The notes beneath the pieces were generated by a model, which was given only the letters and a program-made list of their open reading frames with translations, made no database searches and was not told the origin of the DNA. DNA of 64,000 bases from Dermanyssus gallinae (lineage: Eukaryota > Arthropoda > Arachnida > Mesostigmata > Dermanyssidae): the NCBI GenBank assembly GCA_003439945.1, contig QVRM01005607.1, forward strand, positions 62,001 to 126,000, given 5' to 3'. The position numbers and the translations under genes were made by a program. Of this stretch, positions 1 through 9,569 are shown piece after piece (the stretch's first letter is position 1; every line of letters starts with the position of its first letter).

Positions 1-422
1 TACTGGATTCAGCATGTACTCGTTTAAATTTAATAGTTAACGTAAAATATGGAGGTAAGAGCATTAGTACGCCGAGGCGGCTCGGTAAGTGCATGTACGT
101 AAATAAGTTACGCATGGACATTTGCGCTTGGCATCCCAATCACCTGCTGGAAATGTCGCCAAGTCTGCTCTCCGACATGCTGACACGAGCGGTGCGCTCG
201 TCTAGATATAGGCATGCACTGAGGAAAAGTCAGTCACCCGAGTAGCTTGACTCATGTTGCTATCGTGTGAGAGCGTATGTTATTCAAACTCTCATCCTCT
301 CCCGAGAACACCCAGAGATGAGAGACTTTTATTGTAGACACCGTCGCTTGTACCGACAGCTAATAGACTTCAAGAAAATGTTGTTCGCCAAGGAAAGTGA
401 AAATCGTAAATAAGGGCTAGGT

Positions 423-1408
423 TTGGGCCTCACTACGCCCTTAGAAGAAACTTTACGTTCTCTAGTTGTTCAGTTACCTCCGACCGTTTGCATCAAAACT
501 TTATCGACGCATCTACAACGACAGATACGAGGAACACCTAGGATTATACCGTTATCGTGTGAACTATCGGACGAATACGAGCGTCTACTATCCCAGGAAA
601 TAGATGCTCCATTCTCTCTTATGGAAGTTCAAAGTGCGATTGAAAAGCTGAAGAATAAGAAGGCCTTCCTACCCGACCTCATCCGGAATGAACATATAAA
701 TAAGGCGGTCCTCCTAAGGCCCCTTTAGACAGGACTCTTTAACAAGTGCTGGGAAACAGGTGAAATTCCAGCAACCTGGTCAGAATGCTTGCAAAAGGTT
801 ATCCCCAAAAGCAAAGGTGACCCGTTCTGTCCATCCTCTTGGCGAGGCATTGCAAAGAAAAGCTGCATCTACAGGTTTTTTCGTGCCTCCTGGCACGCCG
901 GCTTAGCTTCTATCTCGAGACAAAAGGAATCATCCCTACGGAACAGCATGGATTTCGTGCCAGACATTCGACAATGACCGCAGCCCAGGAGCTTTTAGAC
1001 AACGTGAAGCACTCGGTTGCCGTCAAGCACCAAGCATTGTACGCTGTGTTTGTAGACTACAAGACGGCGTTTGTCACTTCCCCCAGGGATATTGTCATGG
1101 AGAAGCTAGCCGCCGCGGGCGGGGGCCCACGAGTTTTGCGAATACTGGCAGTTATCCTGAAAGCAAACCCGGTCATTCTAGATGATGACATTCAGAACTA
1201 CCAGCCTTTTGTGCAAACCACCGGCTATCTCCAGGGCGATAATCTCAGCCCGCTCTTATTCTTAGTCTTACTCAGTGATCTACCCTTCAGATCCGGGGGA
1301 CCCGTGAAGAGAATTGATAGGCCTGGCGTGGGTCGTGTTTCTGTAGAATTTGTCTCGCAGTTTACTTATCTGGGTGTTAAGCTAACGCCAAGCGCCACAT
1401 CTTTCTAG
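423..1408 (+). pseudogene. Reverse transcriptase domain of LINE family A, broken
   Basis: The RT fingers region reads SLMEVQSAIEKLKNKKA, where functional copies usually continue with a Pro-Gly-x-Asp; here it is FLPD. After a stop and a frameshift come GFRARHSTMTAAQE, then FVDYKTAFV (about 1049-1075; the usual Phe-Asp after TA is lost), then LQGDNLSPLLF (about 1228-1260). The chain then jumps from SDLP directly to KRIDRPG...YLGVKLT, so about 60-80 residues carrying the YxDD catalytic aspartates are missing. The protein cannot be a functional polymerase. No ATG starts this frame. Confidence 0.8.
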
Positions 1409-2035
1409 GCCCACATATCTCAGCAAATTAATAGCAGCATCGTCGCCATGACCTCAATCCCGGCTCCACAGAAGCTCTCAGTTAAGACAGCTCTTATACT
1501 GTTCAACCTGAAAGCGGCCTCGGTGGCATCATATGGTATCGCATTAATCTGGGAACACCTATTCGCTCAGCTGCTTAGCCCTTCTCGGCACGGTGAAAGC
1601 ACCGGTCCTTAAGAGAGTTTTGGGCCTTCTTAGAAACGCACAAAACAGGCTAACTTATAGTCTGTCGAAGACGACGCCGTTCATCGAAAATCTGGTAAAT
1701 CGCTTTACCTTTTGACTACCGCGTCACTGCAAGAGTTCCGTAGGCACTTTGAGCAGAAGATGGGAGAAGTGCCAGAAGCGTTCTACAAAACACCATTGTG
1801 TTCCAACAAGACACCAACAATGTTGAACAATACATAGATGGAACCGCTCTTCGAGCAGCGTTCGACGTTCTCACTCACTACTCCATCCATGGAATTCCAC
1901 CACAAACTGTGTCATCGCACTGGGTTCCATAACCCTTCCGATGAGTGTTGCTGCACATTTTGCAGCCTCGTCTGCACCAAATATCGTCACGAAACATGTC
2001 GGTCAGCGCCAGCTACCTGGAAGTTAGGTCGCTGA
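1409..2035 (+). pseudogene. C-terminal region of LINE family A with Cys/His motif
   Basis: This continues the LINE downstream of the RT thumb. SSIVAMTSIPAPQKLS...LIWEHL aligns by eye with ALVAMTTIRKPQLLS...IIWNDL of the minus-strand copy near 13.4 kb. The terminal part (about 1838-2035) reads HRTGFHNPSDECCCTFCSLV followed by a His and a Cys. This is a Cys/His cluster like that of the other copy (CQRC...CGRYHAASC) and resembles a C-terminal zinc knuckle. Several frameshifts separate the pieces. Confidence 0.7.
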
Positions 2036-2168
2036 CATTTTTCGAAGATGCAAATACAACCTATTTTATATATGTCCAAGATTACGGAAACGAATGCAGT
2101 ATCCAAGACTTCATGAACACGTGTAATGTTATGTAATTAACAAGACCATAAGGTGATGTAAGAATATA

Positions 2169-2610
2169 TACAGGGCGTTGCAAAAAAATTTATAATAGAT
2201 TTAGGGAATTGTAGAGCTCGTTAAAGCAAATATTTTTTCCAATGGAACATGGTCTCTGAGAAGTCTTGTTTCGGAGTGAGAGTGAAATTACGACAATTTG
2301 TGACACTAGTGTTTCTGCCCGACATAAAATGTGCTGTTGCGAGACAACCAGTCCTCTTATACAGAAATTAAAGACACTGTCGTTTAGAAGAGAATTCGTC
2401 AAAAATTAAGTTTTTTATTAGCTTTCACGCCAAATGCCTCAAAATCATAACTCTACGACCACCCACGTGTTCAAAGCTAGCATTTTCAGCAAATGCGCAT
2501 TTAATGACGATTATTTTGGTACCAAACTTATGGCAACGCGAGCTGTGGTTGCGGAGTAATTACGATTGTTTGGCCAGATGTCGAGATTGAGTGCATGCAA
2601 AAATGACCTA
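2169..2610 (-). repeat. Left (inverted) arm of the foldback element
   Basis: This arm reads outward-in from the CAGGGCGTTGC end to GATTGAGTGCATGCAAAAATG. It is the reverse complement of the outer right arm with few differences, for example GGAATTGTAGAGCTCGTTAA in both. Confidence 0.85.
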
Positions 2611-2617
2611 GAGTGCT

Positions 2618-3070
2618 AGTAGACCATTTATGCACGCACTCAATCTTAATTACGCAATCACGGTTCGCATTGCTACATATTTGGTACAAAAATGATCGGT
2701 ATGAATTGCGAATTTGCCTGAATGTGTTAGTTTTGAGCGCTGCGATTGGTCGTAGGGTTATGATTTTGAGATATTCAACGCGAAGGCTAACAAAGTACTT
2801 AATTTTTCGCTGAATATTTTCTAAACAATTGTGTCGCATTTTCTAGGCAATATTATATGTTCTTCAGAAATAGTAGAATTTTCTCGCGAGTACGACGGTG
2901 TGCTTAGTTTCTGTACAGGAGGACCGGTTGTTGCTCTTATGTCGGGCAAAAACACCAGTGACTCAAATTGTAGTAATATCACTCTCACTCCAAAATAAGA
3001 CTTTTCAGAAGCCATGTTCCATCGGAAAAAAGATTTCCTTTAACGAGCTCTACAATTCCATATATCGCTC
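2618..3070 (+). repeat. Inner right arm of the foldback element
   Basis: This is a direct-orientation copy of the outer right arm. It starts near TGCACGCACTCAATCTT and ends near GAGCTCTACAATTCCATATA. It lacks the terminal CACCCTGTA sequence and is more diverged than the outer arm, which suggests an older half-element. Confidence 0.8.
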
Positions 3071-3077
3071 TCCAAAT

Positions 3078-3577
3078 TTTTCTGGAACAAAGTCATTTTT
3101 GCATGCACTCAATCTCGACATCTGGCCAAAAAATCGTAATTACTCCGCAAACACAGCTCGCATTGACATAGTTTTGATACCAAAATGATCGCCATGATCG
3201 CATTTGCCTGCCGTGTTATTTTGAGCGCAGTGGTCGTAGGGTAATGATTTTGAGGAATTTGGCGTGGAAGTTAATAATGAACTTCATTTTTTGCAAAGTC
3301 TCTTCTAATTAATCAAGTCGCATCTTCTGACCGGCCTTACATGTTCTTCGGAAGAAGCAGAATTTTCTCACGAACACGACAGTATGTTTAGTTTCTGTAT
3401 AGGAGGTCTGGTTGTCTCATTTTATGCTCCTATGTCGGGCAAAAACACTAGTGTCACAAATTATCGTAATTTCACTCTCACTCCGAAACAAGACCATGTT
3501 CCATTGGAAAAATATTTGCTTTAACGAGCTCTACAATTCCCTATATCTACTATGAAAAATGTTTGCAACACCCTGTA
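3078..3577 (+). repeat. Outer right arm of the foldback element
   Basis: It starts at CATTTTTGCATGCACTCAA, passes through CAATCTCGACATCTGGCCAA and CGAGCTCTACAATTCCCTAT, and ends at the terminal inverted repeat CACCCTGTA. It pairs almost perfectly with the left arm. Confidence 0.85.
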
Positions 3578-3579
3578 TA

Positions 3580-3657
3580 TATTGGGGCTACAAAAAAGTT
3601 TTTTTGGTTTTGTCCGTAAAGAATCATTAAAAAATCCGAAAACAAATTCTTGTAGAC

Positions 3658-3663
<6 letters not shown>
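3580..3663. mobile_element. 80 bp miniature TA-flanked element
   Basis: Two 26 bp terminal repeats (3582-3607 and 3636-3661; TTGGGGCTACAAAAAAG against TTGGGTCTACAAGAATT when complemented) match at 20 of 26 positions. They enclose only 28 bp and are flanked by TA on each side. The layout is that of a tiny Tc1/mariner-type MITE, placed directly against the right end of the larger foldback element. Confidence 0.6.

Positions 3664-3694
<31 letters not shown>
3661..3694. repeat. (TA)n microsatellite
   Basis: An uninterrupted AT dinucleotide run that abuts the right end of the 80 bp element. Confidence 0.95.
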
Positions 3695-3697
<3 letters not shown>

Positions 3698-4895
3698 GAT
3701 AATTAATTAATCAATTACAATACGTTTGCACACTCGGTGTTCGCCTAAGTGTTCGCCTATATATATATATATAGTTCAACAATTTTCTTTCCAGTCGAGT
3801 CGCAACCGATAATCGATCTAGTCTTCCACTTTTGACGTCGAACCGGAACAAAAAAAACTACAGAACGAGTCGTGCTCGAACAGAGCCGCTGGCTGAGCGC
3901 CAAAGAGCGAAGACGACAGCTGTTCGAACTGCTTTGACCTAGATCTAGGACGGCTATGTGCTATTGCTCCTAGTTTGCTCGGTCTTTAAAAGTTTTTTTG
4001 CTGAAAAAGCGTAGATAGCCGAAAAAGCCGGCGGACTGCTACAGCAGCAGCAGCAGCAACCGAATAGTCTGCGAGAGAGGGTGTAGGATCTCGGAGGACG
4101 CGGAAACCGAAAACGAAGGTGACGTAGACGTGATTGTCAGTCAGAATGTCGCGATAATCAGAGTCAATCGACTGGGGTTTCACGATTGCCCATCACCACT
4201 TAGTCGGTTCGCTTTATTCGCTTTTCTTGCGAGGATGGTCGCGAGCGTGTGTAAAGCGTATGTGCAGGACAACGATGGGCTTTATGGATGCACAGCGTAC
4301 ATCCATTAATTCATTCAAGTCAAGTCAAGTCAGGTCAAAAGCACCTTTACTCAAGGGTCAGAGGGATGCCTATGTATACACTGTTTTTAACAAAATATTT
4401 TACATCTGAATATAATTAGAACATACATCAGGTCTGTTAGAATAGAGTTATTCCATCGAATGTATCCAGTTCTCTTTCTTTTGGTGATTTAACACTTTAC
4501 TAGAGAGACAGTAGCCGTGAGTTGTCGGCGTAGTTGATGAAGATATCCCTTTTCCTTTGCACACACACAGATGAGCGGCCGAAACTTGTCGATCCATGGC
4601 GAACCGAGTCCGTTATGTCTTGTTTATTTATCGGCCCTGCGTTTGGTTTGAAGATCCCCTTTATTAGCTCCTTTAAAGAATCAAATAAAGAATAAAGATC
4701 ATACACCGTTCGACAAATTACATTTAGATTAACGCTTTTTGATTGAAAGTTCGTCCTGATTCGTAGTAACTTCCGCTTACTTAAGTAGCACGTTCTGGGC
4801 ATTCTGTTTTCGAACTAATCAAAATGTGTAAGTCGAACAAGCATAAAAACTGGTGCCAACTTAGTTGACTTTGAAAGCGCTTTCTTTACGTCGGC
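3695..4895. other. Non-coding stretch, no gene recognised
   Basis: This is unique-looking sequence with a short (TA)n at 3759-3773, a CAG-rich patch at 4039-4057 and four imperfect TCAAG units at 4314-4335. I see no open frame resembling a known protein and no convincing splice pair. Confidence 0.5.
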
Positions 4896-4931
4896 TATAT
4901 ATATATATATAGAGAGGGAGAGAGAGAGAAA
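4896..4931. repeat. (TA)n(GA)n compound microsatellite
   Basis: A TA run changes directly into a GA run. The same TA-to-GA transition recurs at 27.7 kb, 37.07 kb and 45.53 kb. Confidence 0.9.
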
Positions 4932-5137
4932 TCGCTACGTCCATTAGTCTTAACTTTGAGCATTCTTTGCACGCATTTCAGTGAGCACAACTTTCAAATA
5001 CGACCAAAACTCGCGTTCTTTAATGGCACAAATGATTTAACTAAAATGTGTCGAAAAATAGCCATATCGTAACAAAAACTAGTTTCATTCTAATAAAACG
5101 AATGTATGGTTAAAATATTTTTAAATTCAAAATTATT

Positions 5138-5174
5138 TTAATTTAATAGTGTGTAATACACACTATTAAATTAA
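5138..5174. repeat. Perfect 17 bp inverted repeat (hairpin/cruciform)
   Basis: The arm TTAATTTAATAGTGTGT (5138-5154) and its exact complement (5158-5174) flank the 3 nt spacer AAT. It could be the tip of an old foldback element; no gene context explains it. Confidence 0.9.
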
Positions 5175-5259
5175 CGTAATACGTCCGCTAATAACGGCCG
5201 CTATGCGCATCAATAAATGGCTATGGGATATTATTCCTCTCATTACGCATAGCATTCAT

Positions 5260-5469
5260 TTACTTAGAGTTTCTGAGGCGTTGCTGGAGCTGAAGCTCCC
5301 GTCGTCTCAGCTCATTCCACACACGTTTGATGGAATTCAGCCCGGGCCAACATGCTAGCCACTCCATCAAGCTAACTTCAGCTTCTCTGAGGTACATCGA
5401 ATACGTGCAGCTGTGTGCGACCTGGCATTGCCGTACATAAATATGAATGACCACCAACAGCCCTTGCAC
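5260..5469 (-). pseudogene. Tc1-type transposase, C-terminal fragment
   Basis: On the minus strand the frame contains EVSLMEWLACWPGLNSIKRVWNELRRR, shown here only in part (EWLACWPGLNSIKRVW). This corresponds to the well-known EWPARSPDLNPIEHVWDEL block of Tc1-like DDE transposases, which cut and paste DNA at TA sites. The Asp of SPDLNP is Gly here and the catalytic Glu of NPIE is Lys, so it is inactive. In another frame just upstream the residues NARSHTA recall the NARPHTAR block. No start codon or N-terminal DNA-binding domain is present. Confidence 0.8.
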
Positions 5470-5479
5470 AAGACACCAC

Positions 5480-6670
5480 GTGGAGTGTCAGAACCTCATC
5501 AACTTTTCGTTGGGCGGTTAAACTTATTTTTCTTCTTCTTCCATACGAACCGTTGACGGAGGACCTCCGCGAGTTCAGTTCTCCTGCCTACGAAGATTGC
5601 ACACTGAACCAAAATTTTCAAACGCTTGACTAATTGCACTACGGAGCCGCTGCTGCTTCTGCTGCTGTAACTGGACAGTTGGTGATTTCGCAAACTAGAC
5701 AAGTTGATGATTTCGCAAACCACTCATTAAAACATAGATTAGCTGGAGCTAGCAAGCCCTGCAAATACCCGCTTTCCAATGAAAGCTGTCGGTGAGCTGG
5801 TAGACCCTGTGAACGGTGGTTTGGCTTGTAGTTAGTTTACGAGCTACAAAACGCCGATCGCTTAGCGAAGCTTCAACGAAGCAACGACCTGGGCAGCTCT
5901 CCTCGAGATGGTCTCCTCGATTGCTCTCTCTTCTGCTATTCGGGCTGATTCTCAGCTAATATTTAACGTCTACGGAACCGCTCTCGCTCGATTGCTTCAT
6001 CGTAAGACAGACCTCAACAAATTCAAATGTGCAAAGCTTTTGGATTGAACCCGTGCACCCATGTATTGTCTCCTTCAGTTGCAGGGCGCCACGTCACCAG
6101 GCTCGAGAATATGAGACACCTGCAAGATAACCAACCAAGACCGTATATACGAGCTCTCACCAATGGCGACTGCGGCACTGGTTTGAGAGTGGGGCGTATC
6201 GCCCCAACATTCCGGCTGTGCTAAAAAGCTCTTTCTAGTTTTAGTGCACACAGAGCTAATACGCACTATTGAAACAAATGAATGTTACAGTCAAAACAAG
6301 TAATCCAGCCTTTATCTTAGAGAGAAAATAGTTTGCATTGTGATATGCCCAGATATTTTTCGGCACATTTTACTTAAATCATGTAAACAATTAAAACGTC
6401 GCGGAGCTCTAATGCAACATTTTGTTTGCATGTTTTTTATTTATTGTCTTGTGAATTGTGTGGTAGTAGTGGTGTCTATTCTCATAATGTGGAATTGCTG
6501 TATTTTATTTATATAAGATCGTTATGTTAGCACTTTGGAGTGGACAATTCCTCTCCGTGCGAACGTGTGATTACGGGTTTTTTTTTATATACATTGTGTA
6601 GTTAATGTTTAAAGTGCTACTAGACATGTATAAGTATATACATATTGTTAGTGCAATGTATGCCAGACTT
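5480..6670. other. Non-coding stretch with a short tandem duplication
   Basis: Two adjacent 24-25 bp copies (GTTGGTGATTTCGCAAAC and GTTGATGATTTCGCAAAC) lie at 5674-5722. The rest shows no recognisable gene. The motif TTATGTTAGCACTTTGG at about 6522-6539 recurs twice at 27.6-27.7 kb. Confidence 0.5.
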
Positions 6671-6673
6671 ATT

Positions 6674-6800
6674 GTGAGGGGTGTTGCAGGTTTCGTCCAA
6701 AAGCTTATATATATATATATATATATACAGTACAAAATAAGCCTAAGTAAATGTGAGGGGTGTTGCAGGTTTTGTGCAGAAGTGTGTATATATATATATA

Positions 6801-6833
<33 letters not shown>
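6674..6833. repeat. 79 bp tandem duplication with (TA)n
   Basis: The sequence GTGAGGGGTGTTGCAGGTTT occurs at 6674 and again at 6753, each followed by a (TA)n array (6706-6727 and 6786-6833). The second array is longer and is interrupted by TTAA. Confidence 0.8.
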
Positions 6834-6836
<3 letters not shown>

Positions 6837-6879
6837 TACATACACACACATACAAGCATACGGGTCTCACCTGACTGTT

Positions 6880-7350
6880 GAGGCGAGATCTAAAAGTAAA
6901 CAGAATCCAATAACAGAAGAAAAAAACCAGCAAACGAGCTTTGTGGGAGAAAAATGGTAGTCAAAGACGACGTCGCCTCTCATGCGTCCGGCGGCAAGCA
7001 GCGAGTGACGGCCACGCTATGATAAGTTACCTTTCCTGCGACAGGCAGGCGTGTCCTGCCGTGCCGCAGCCGGAGCAGCAGCAGCAGCGTCTTGGTGGCA
7101 GGGCAAGCCGTTTGTCTGCGTTTTTCTCGACAGCAGCCGCAGCAGCAGCGCCAGAAGCCCTGGTAGGAAAAGCGCTTCCATCTTTCTTTCAGTTGTGGCG
7201 CTCAGTTGTCACGTCACCGGCTACGGTCAAGGAGTTCCATCTAAACCAAGAATGAAGAGAAAGCCCTCGACCTCTCTCTCTCTCTTTTCTCTTTCTCTAC
7301 TTCAACAATCATTCCTTCGTTTTTGTGCCTGCACCAAGCAGAAGCTTGCC
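6880..7350. other. Moderately GC-rich non-coding sequence
   Basis: It contains CAG-rich patches (7075-7090, 7130-7150) and a CT tract at 7273-7300. No frame resembles a known protein, and the open frames here are short and overlap in all phases. Confidence 0.45.
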
Positions 7351-7351
<1 letters not shown>

Positions 7352-7434
<83 letters not shown>

Positions 7435-7488
7435 AATATATATATATATATATATATATAAATATATATATATACATATATGTATATA
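7352..7488. repeat. Long (TA)n microsatellite
   Basis: About 135 bp of TA with three short CATAAA/AAAT interruptions. The Tyr/Ile-only open frames on both strands are translations of this repeat. Confidence 0.95.
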
Positions 7489-8138
7489 GGTAGCCACAGC
7501 CTGGCCATTTGTCGTCGTGTTCATCTCGGGCCGCTCTGTTGCCGGCCCGCACCGAGTATGTGCTTCAGCGACAACAGTCTACTGTTGAGAGAGAGAGAGA
7601 GAAGCCAGTCTCGTTTCGAGTTAAGTATGCCTATGCCGTGATGTCCATGAGCGGAAAGGAACCAGGCAAAAAGTCCGTCTAGCCGTCCTCTCATTTCGGC
7701 TTGTGCAGTTACTTTACTCACCACTGCTGCCACCTCTCGTTCGTTCTCTTTGTGTCGTTCTGACCGTCTGCTACACTCCAGATCTCTCTCTCTCTCTCTC
7801 TATCTCTCTTTCTCTCTCTAGCGCTTCTTCTGTCTCTATTTATATATTTCTCTATCCTGTTCGCTATCCGGGTGTTATTCGCTATTGTGCCATTTGCCGA
7901 GCTGGCCTGACGATAATCAACGCCGCGTCGGAACGCCGGACCGGCTGAGCGCCCTTCTCCTAATCTAGCCTGGCCAAGCCAAGCCAAGCCTAGGCTGACC
8001 TAGGCTCTACATTCGGTGTCATAAATAAAAGACGAGCGAAGCAGAAATGACGCATGCAGGATTTCAGTTCAAAAACCAAATTCGTCGCCGCTAACCACCA
8101 ACAACAACCACCCACAGTATCGCCTGCCACAAACAAAA
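7489..8138. other. Non-coding sequence with GA/CT tracts
   Basis: It holds a GA run (7587-7602), a CT-rich tract (7780-7825) and a short tandem CCAAG/AGCC cluster (7972-8005). No gene is recognised. Confidence 0.45.
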
Positions 8139-8140
8139 AG

Positions 8141-8148
8141 CGCATATA

Positions 8149-8198
<50 letters not shown>

Positions 8199-8262
8199 TA
8201 TATTTATATATTTATATATTTATATATTTTTACATATATGCATATATATATATATATATATA
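8141..8262. repeat. (TA)n microsatellite at the 3' end of a LINE
   Basis: A TA array with TTTATA variants. It directly adjoins the A/T-rich 3' end of the minus-strand LINE that begins at 8263. Confidence 0.9.
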
Positions 8263-8466
8263 AAAAAAAAATTTGAACAAAGCCATTTATTTATTATATA
8301 CACATTCACAACGGTATGTTTCATACATTTACAAATATTTGCAAGGAGTCTATTTTAATTTAAATCTACTACAGTTACCATTGTGTTGGTAAAAAGTTGC
8401 AGCCGGAATGAAATTACTTTTGTTTACCTCTATGCGAGTGTCAATTTAAGAAGACTAGTGTACCCA

Positions 8467-8739
8467 TTATTGACGGGGTAATAGGTGTGACTTTAAATTC
8501 TCCTTGAAGTTGTTTAAGGCTTTCGAACAACGCAAGCTAACCGGAAGAGTGTTCCACTCTCTGACAGCTCGAACGCCAAAAGCTTGGCTGCCCTTGCTGC
8601 TTCGATGCATGCGGATGTTCAGTGTGACCGTATTAGATGCCCTGGTCTCTCTCGCCCCTCCAAGGCGATCAAGTTCAGGTATCTTCGGCCCATTCTCATG
8701 GATATTCTTAAAAATCACTATCAAGGTTAAATAGCGCAT
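8467..8739 (-). pseudogene. LINE C-terminal domain
   Basis: The segment ends FGVRAVREWNTLPVSLRCSK and ALNNFKENLKSHLL before a stop. This matches the conserved last about 60 residues of CR1/Jockey-type ORF2 proteins (a Trp-Asn-x-Leu-Pro motif, then a basic helix). A comparable tail (SYWNRVPASVRQAKSLLKFK) ends the intact LINE at 16.1 kb. Confidence 0.85.
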
Positions 8740-8860
8740 GGTATTTTCTATATCTAATATATTATGTTGTTTTCTCTCTCGATTGGCCTATCCCCGAAAC
8801 ATACCCTATAAACAACCCTTACTGCAGGCGGTCCAAAATTCCGATCCGTACGTAAGGTGA

Positions 8861-9066
8861 CTAAAAAAATGCGTTGTAGAGCAGCTTGCATGAAGATGCT
8901 TCAATTTTGTTCTTGATGTATCTTGATGAGTTTGTGATGACAGCAAGTCGATGGATACGGGTCTCTACATGCGCGTTGCCAGAGAGTTTTGCATCTACTG
9001 TTACACCCAGGACCTTGACACAGTCGCCGGGTTGTATCAGGTGGCTATTTATGATCACAGGTAGCA
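8861..9066 (-). pseudogene. LINE reverse transcriptase thumb region
   Basis: LPVIINSHLIQPGDCVKVLG followed by VTVDAKLSGNAHVETRIHRL is the RT 'lgv.lD.kl.f..Hv' block that normally follows the YxDD palm by about 80 residues. The frame continues with SSRYIKNKIEASSCKLLYNAFF. Stops and frameshifts follow. Confidence 0.8.
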
Positions 9067-9437
9067 TTCGAAGGATGGCGTCCCCCACGTCCACAAGCTG
9101 GTGGACGCCCATGCTGGGGACGCCCGAGGAAGTACGCCGATAGCAGTTTAATGGCGTGATCGTCAAAACCCAGATGATTGAATTTGAGTAGGAGAATATC
9201 TGAACAAACGCTGTCAAAGGCGCGTCTAAGATCTAAAAAAAGTGCTGCACAAAATAGGTCCTTATCTAACTCGAAGCGGGTGCCCTTCACTAGCTGCATA
9301 AGGGCATGACCTGAACCCCGGTTTTTGCGAAATCCAAATTGGTTGCCCGAGAGCATGTTGCTGCTTTCGAGATGCCTCGTCATTTGGCTAACAAGTGTCT
9401 TTATAATAATCTTGTTTAAAACAGGCAAAACACTCAC
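9045..9437 (-). pseudogene. LINE reverse transcriptase, fingers and first palm block
   Basis: The frame begins SVLPVLNKIIIKTLVSQMT and includes the RT motifs NQFGFRKNRG and FLDLRRAFDSV (about 9207-9239), where the first catalytic Asp lies. It continues through NHLGFDDHAIKLLSAYFLGR and then leaves the homologous frame near 9114. Residues that would carry the second and third catalytic Asp are absent. No upstream ATG belongs to it. Confidence 0.85.
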
Positions 9438-9442
9438 TGGGC

Positions 9443-9444
<2 letters not shown>

Positions 9445-9480
<36 letters not shown>
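9445..9480. repeat. (TA)n microsatellite
   Basis: It sits at the 5' truncation point of the minus-strand LINE and just upstream of the R1-like element. A 10-base C run follows at about 9503-9512. Confidence 0.95.
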
Positions 9481-9483
<3 letters not shown>

Positions 9484-9569
9484 ATTTATTTGCTAAAATC
9501 CTCCCCCCCCCCCAGAAATCCCAGAGGCTCCTTCGGTAATAAGTCCCAAACCTCCGAGAAAACCGTAAA

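Larger units (their letters stand above)
1..2040 (+). mobile_element. Decayed non-LTR retrotransposon (LINE family A)
   Basis: This is a remnant of a LINE that copied itself through target-primed reverse transcription. Translation recovers, in order, a linker, the N-terminal reverse transcriptase block (SAIEKLKNKKA), the middle block, and a C-terminal Cys/His domain. The reading is broken by stops near 726 and 1406 and by a frameshift near 870-880. The 5' end lies at or beyond the window edge, since 40-420 also gives LINE-like linker residues with one stop. It is closely related to the minus-strand fragment at 12,872-13,500. The assignment to LINEs is firm; the exact clade is not. Confidence 0.8.
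2169..3577. mobile_element. Three-arm foldback / MITE-like element with mariner-type ends
   Basis: The element begins TACAGGGCGTTGCAAAA and ends in the reverse complement of nearly the same sequence (TTTGCAACACCCTGTA), with TA on both sides, as for Tc1/mariner insertions. Between the ends lie three copies of one unit of about 450-490 bp: one inverted (2169-2610) and two direct (2618-3070 and 3078-3577). Landmarks shared by all arms include CTCGTTAAAGCAAATAT or its complement, CCAATGGAACATGGT, and GAGATTGAGTGCATGCAAAA. It has no coding capacity, so it is non-autonomous. Partial relatives lie at 16,552-16,640 and 62,447-62,945. Confidence 0.85.
8263..9440 (-). mobile_element. 5'-truncated CR1/Jockey-like LINE, internally deleted
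   Basis: Read on the minus strand this fragment gives part of the RT domain, then a thumb region, then the typical LINE C-terminus and a 3' UTR ending beside a (TA)n array. It lacks the endonuclease and the first RT block, as expected for 5' truncation during target-primed reverse transcription. Between about 9064 and 9114 the frame jumps over the RT catalytic core. It differs from family A, which carries a Cys/His C-terminus. Confidence 0.85.

Noticed and set aside
7302..7552. Tyr/Ile-rich proteins on both strands around TA arrays
   Set aside because: Microsatellite translations with no unique sequence of meaningful length.
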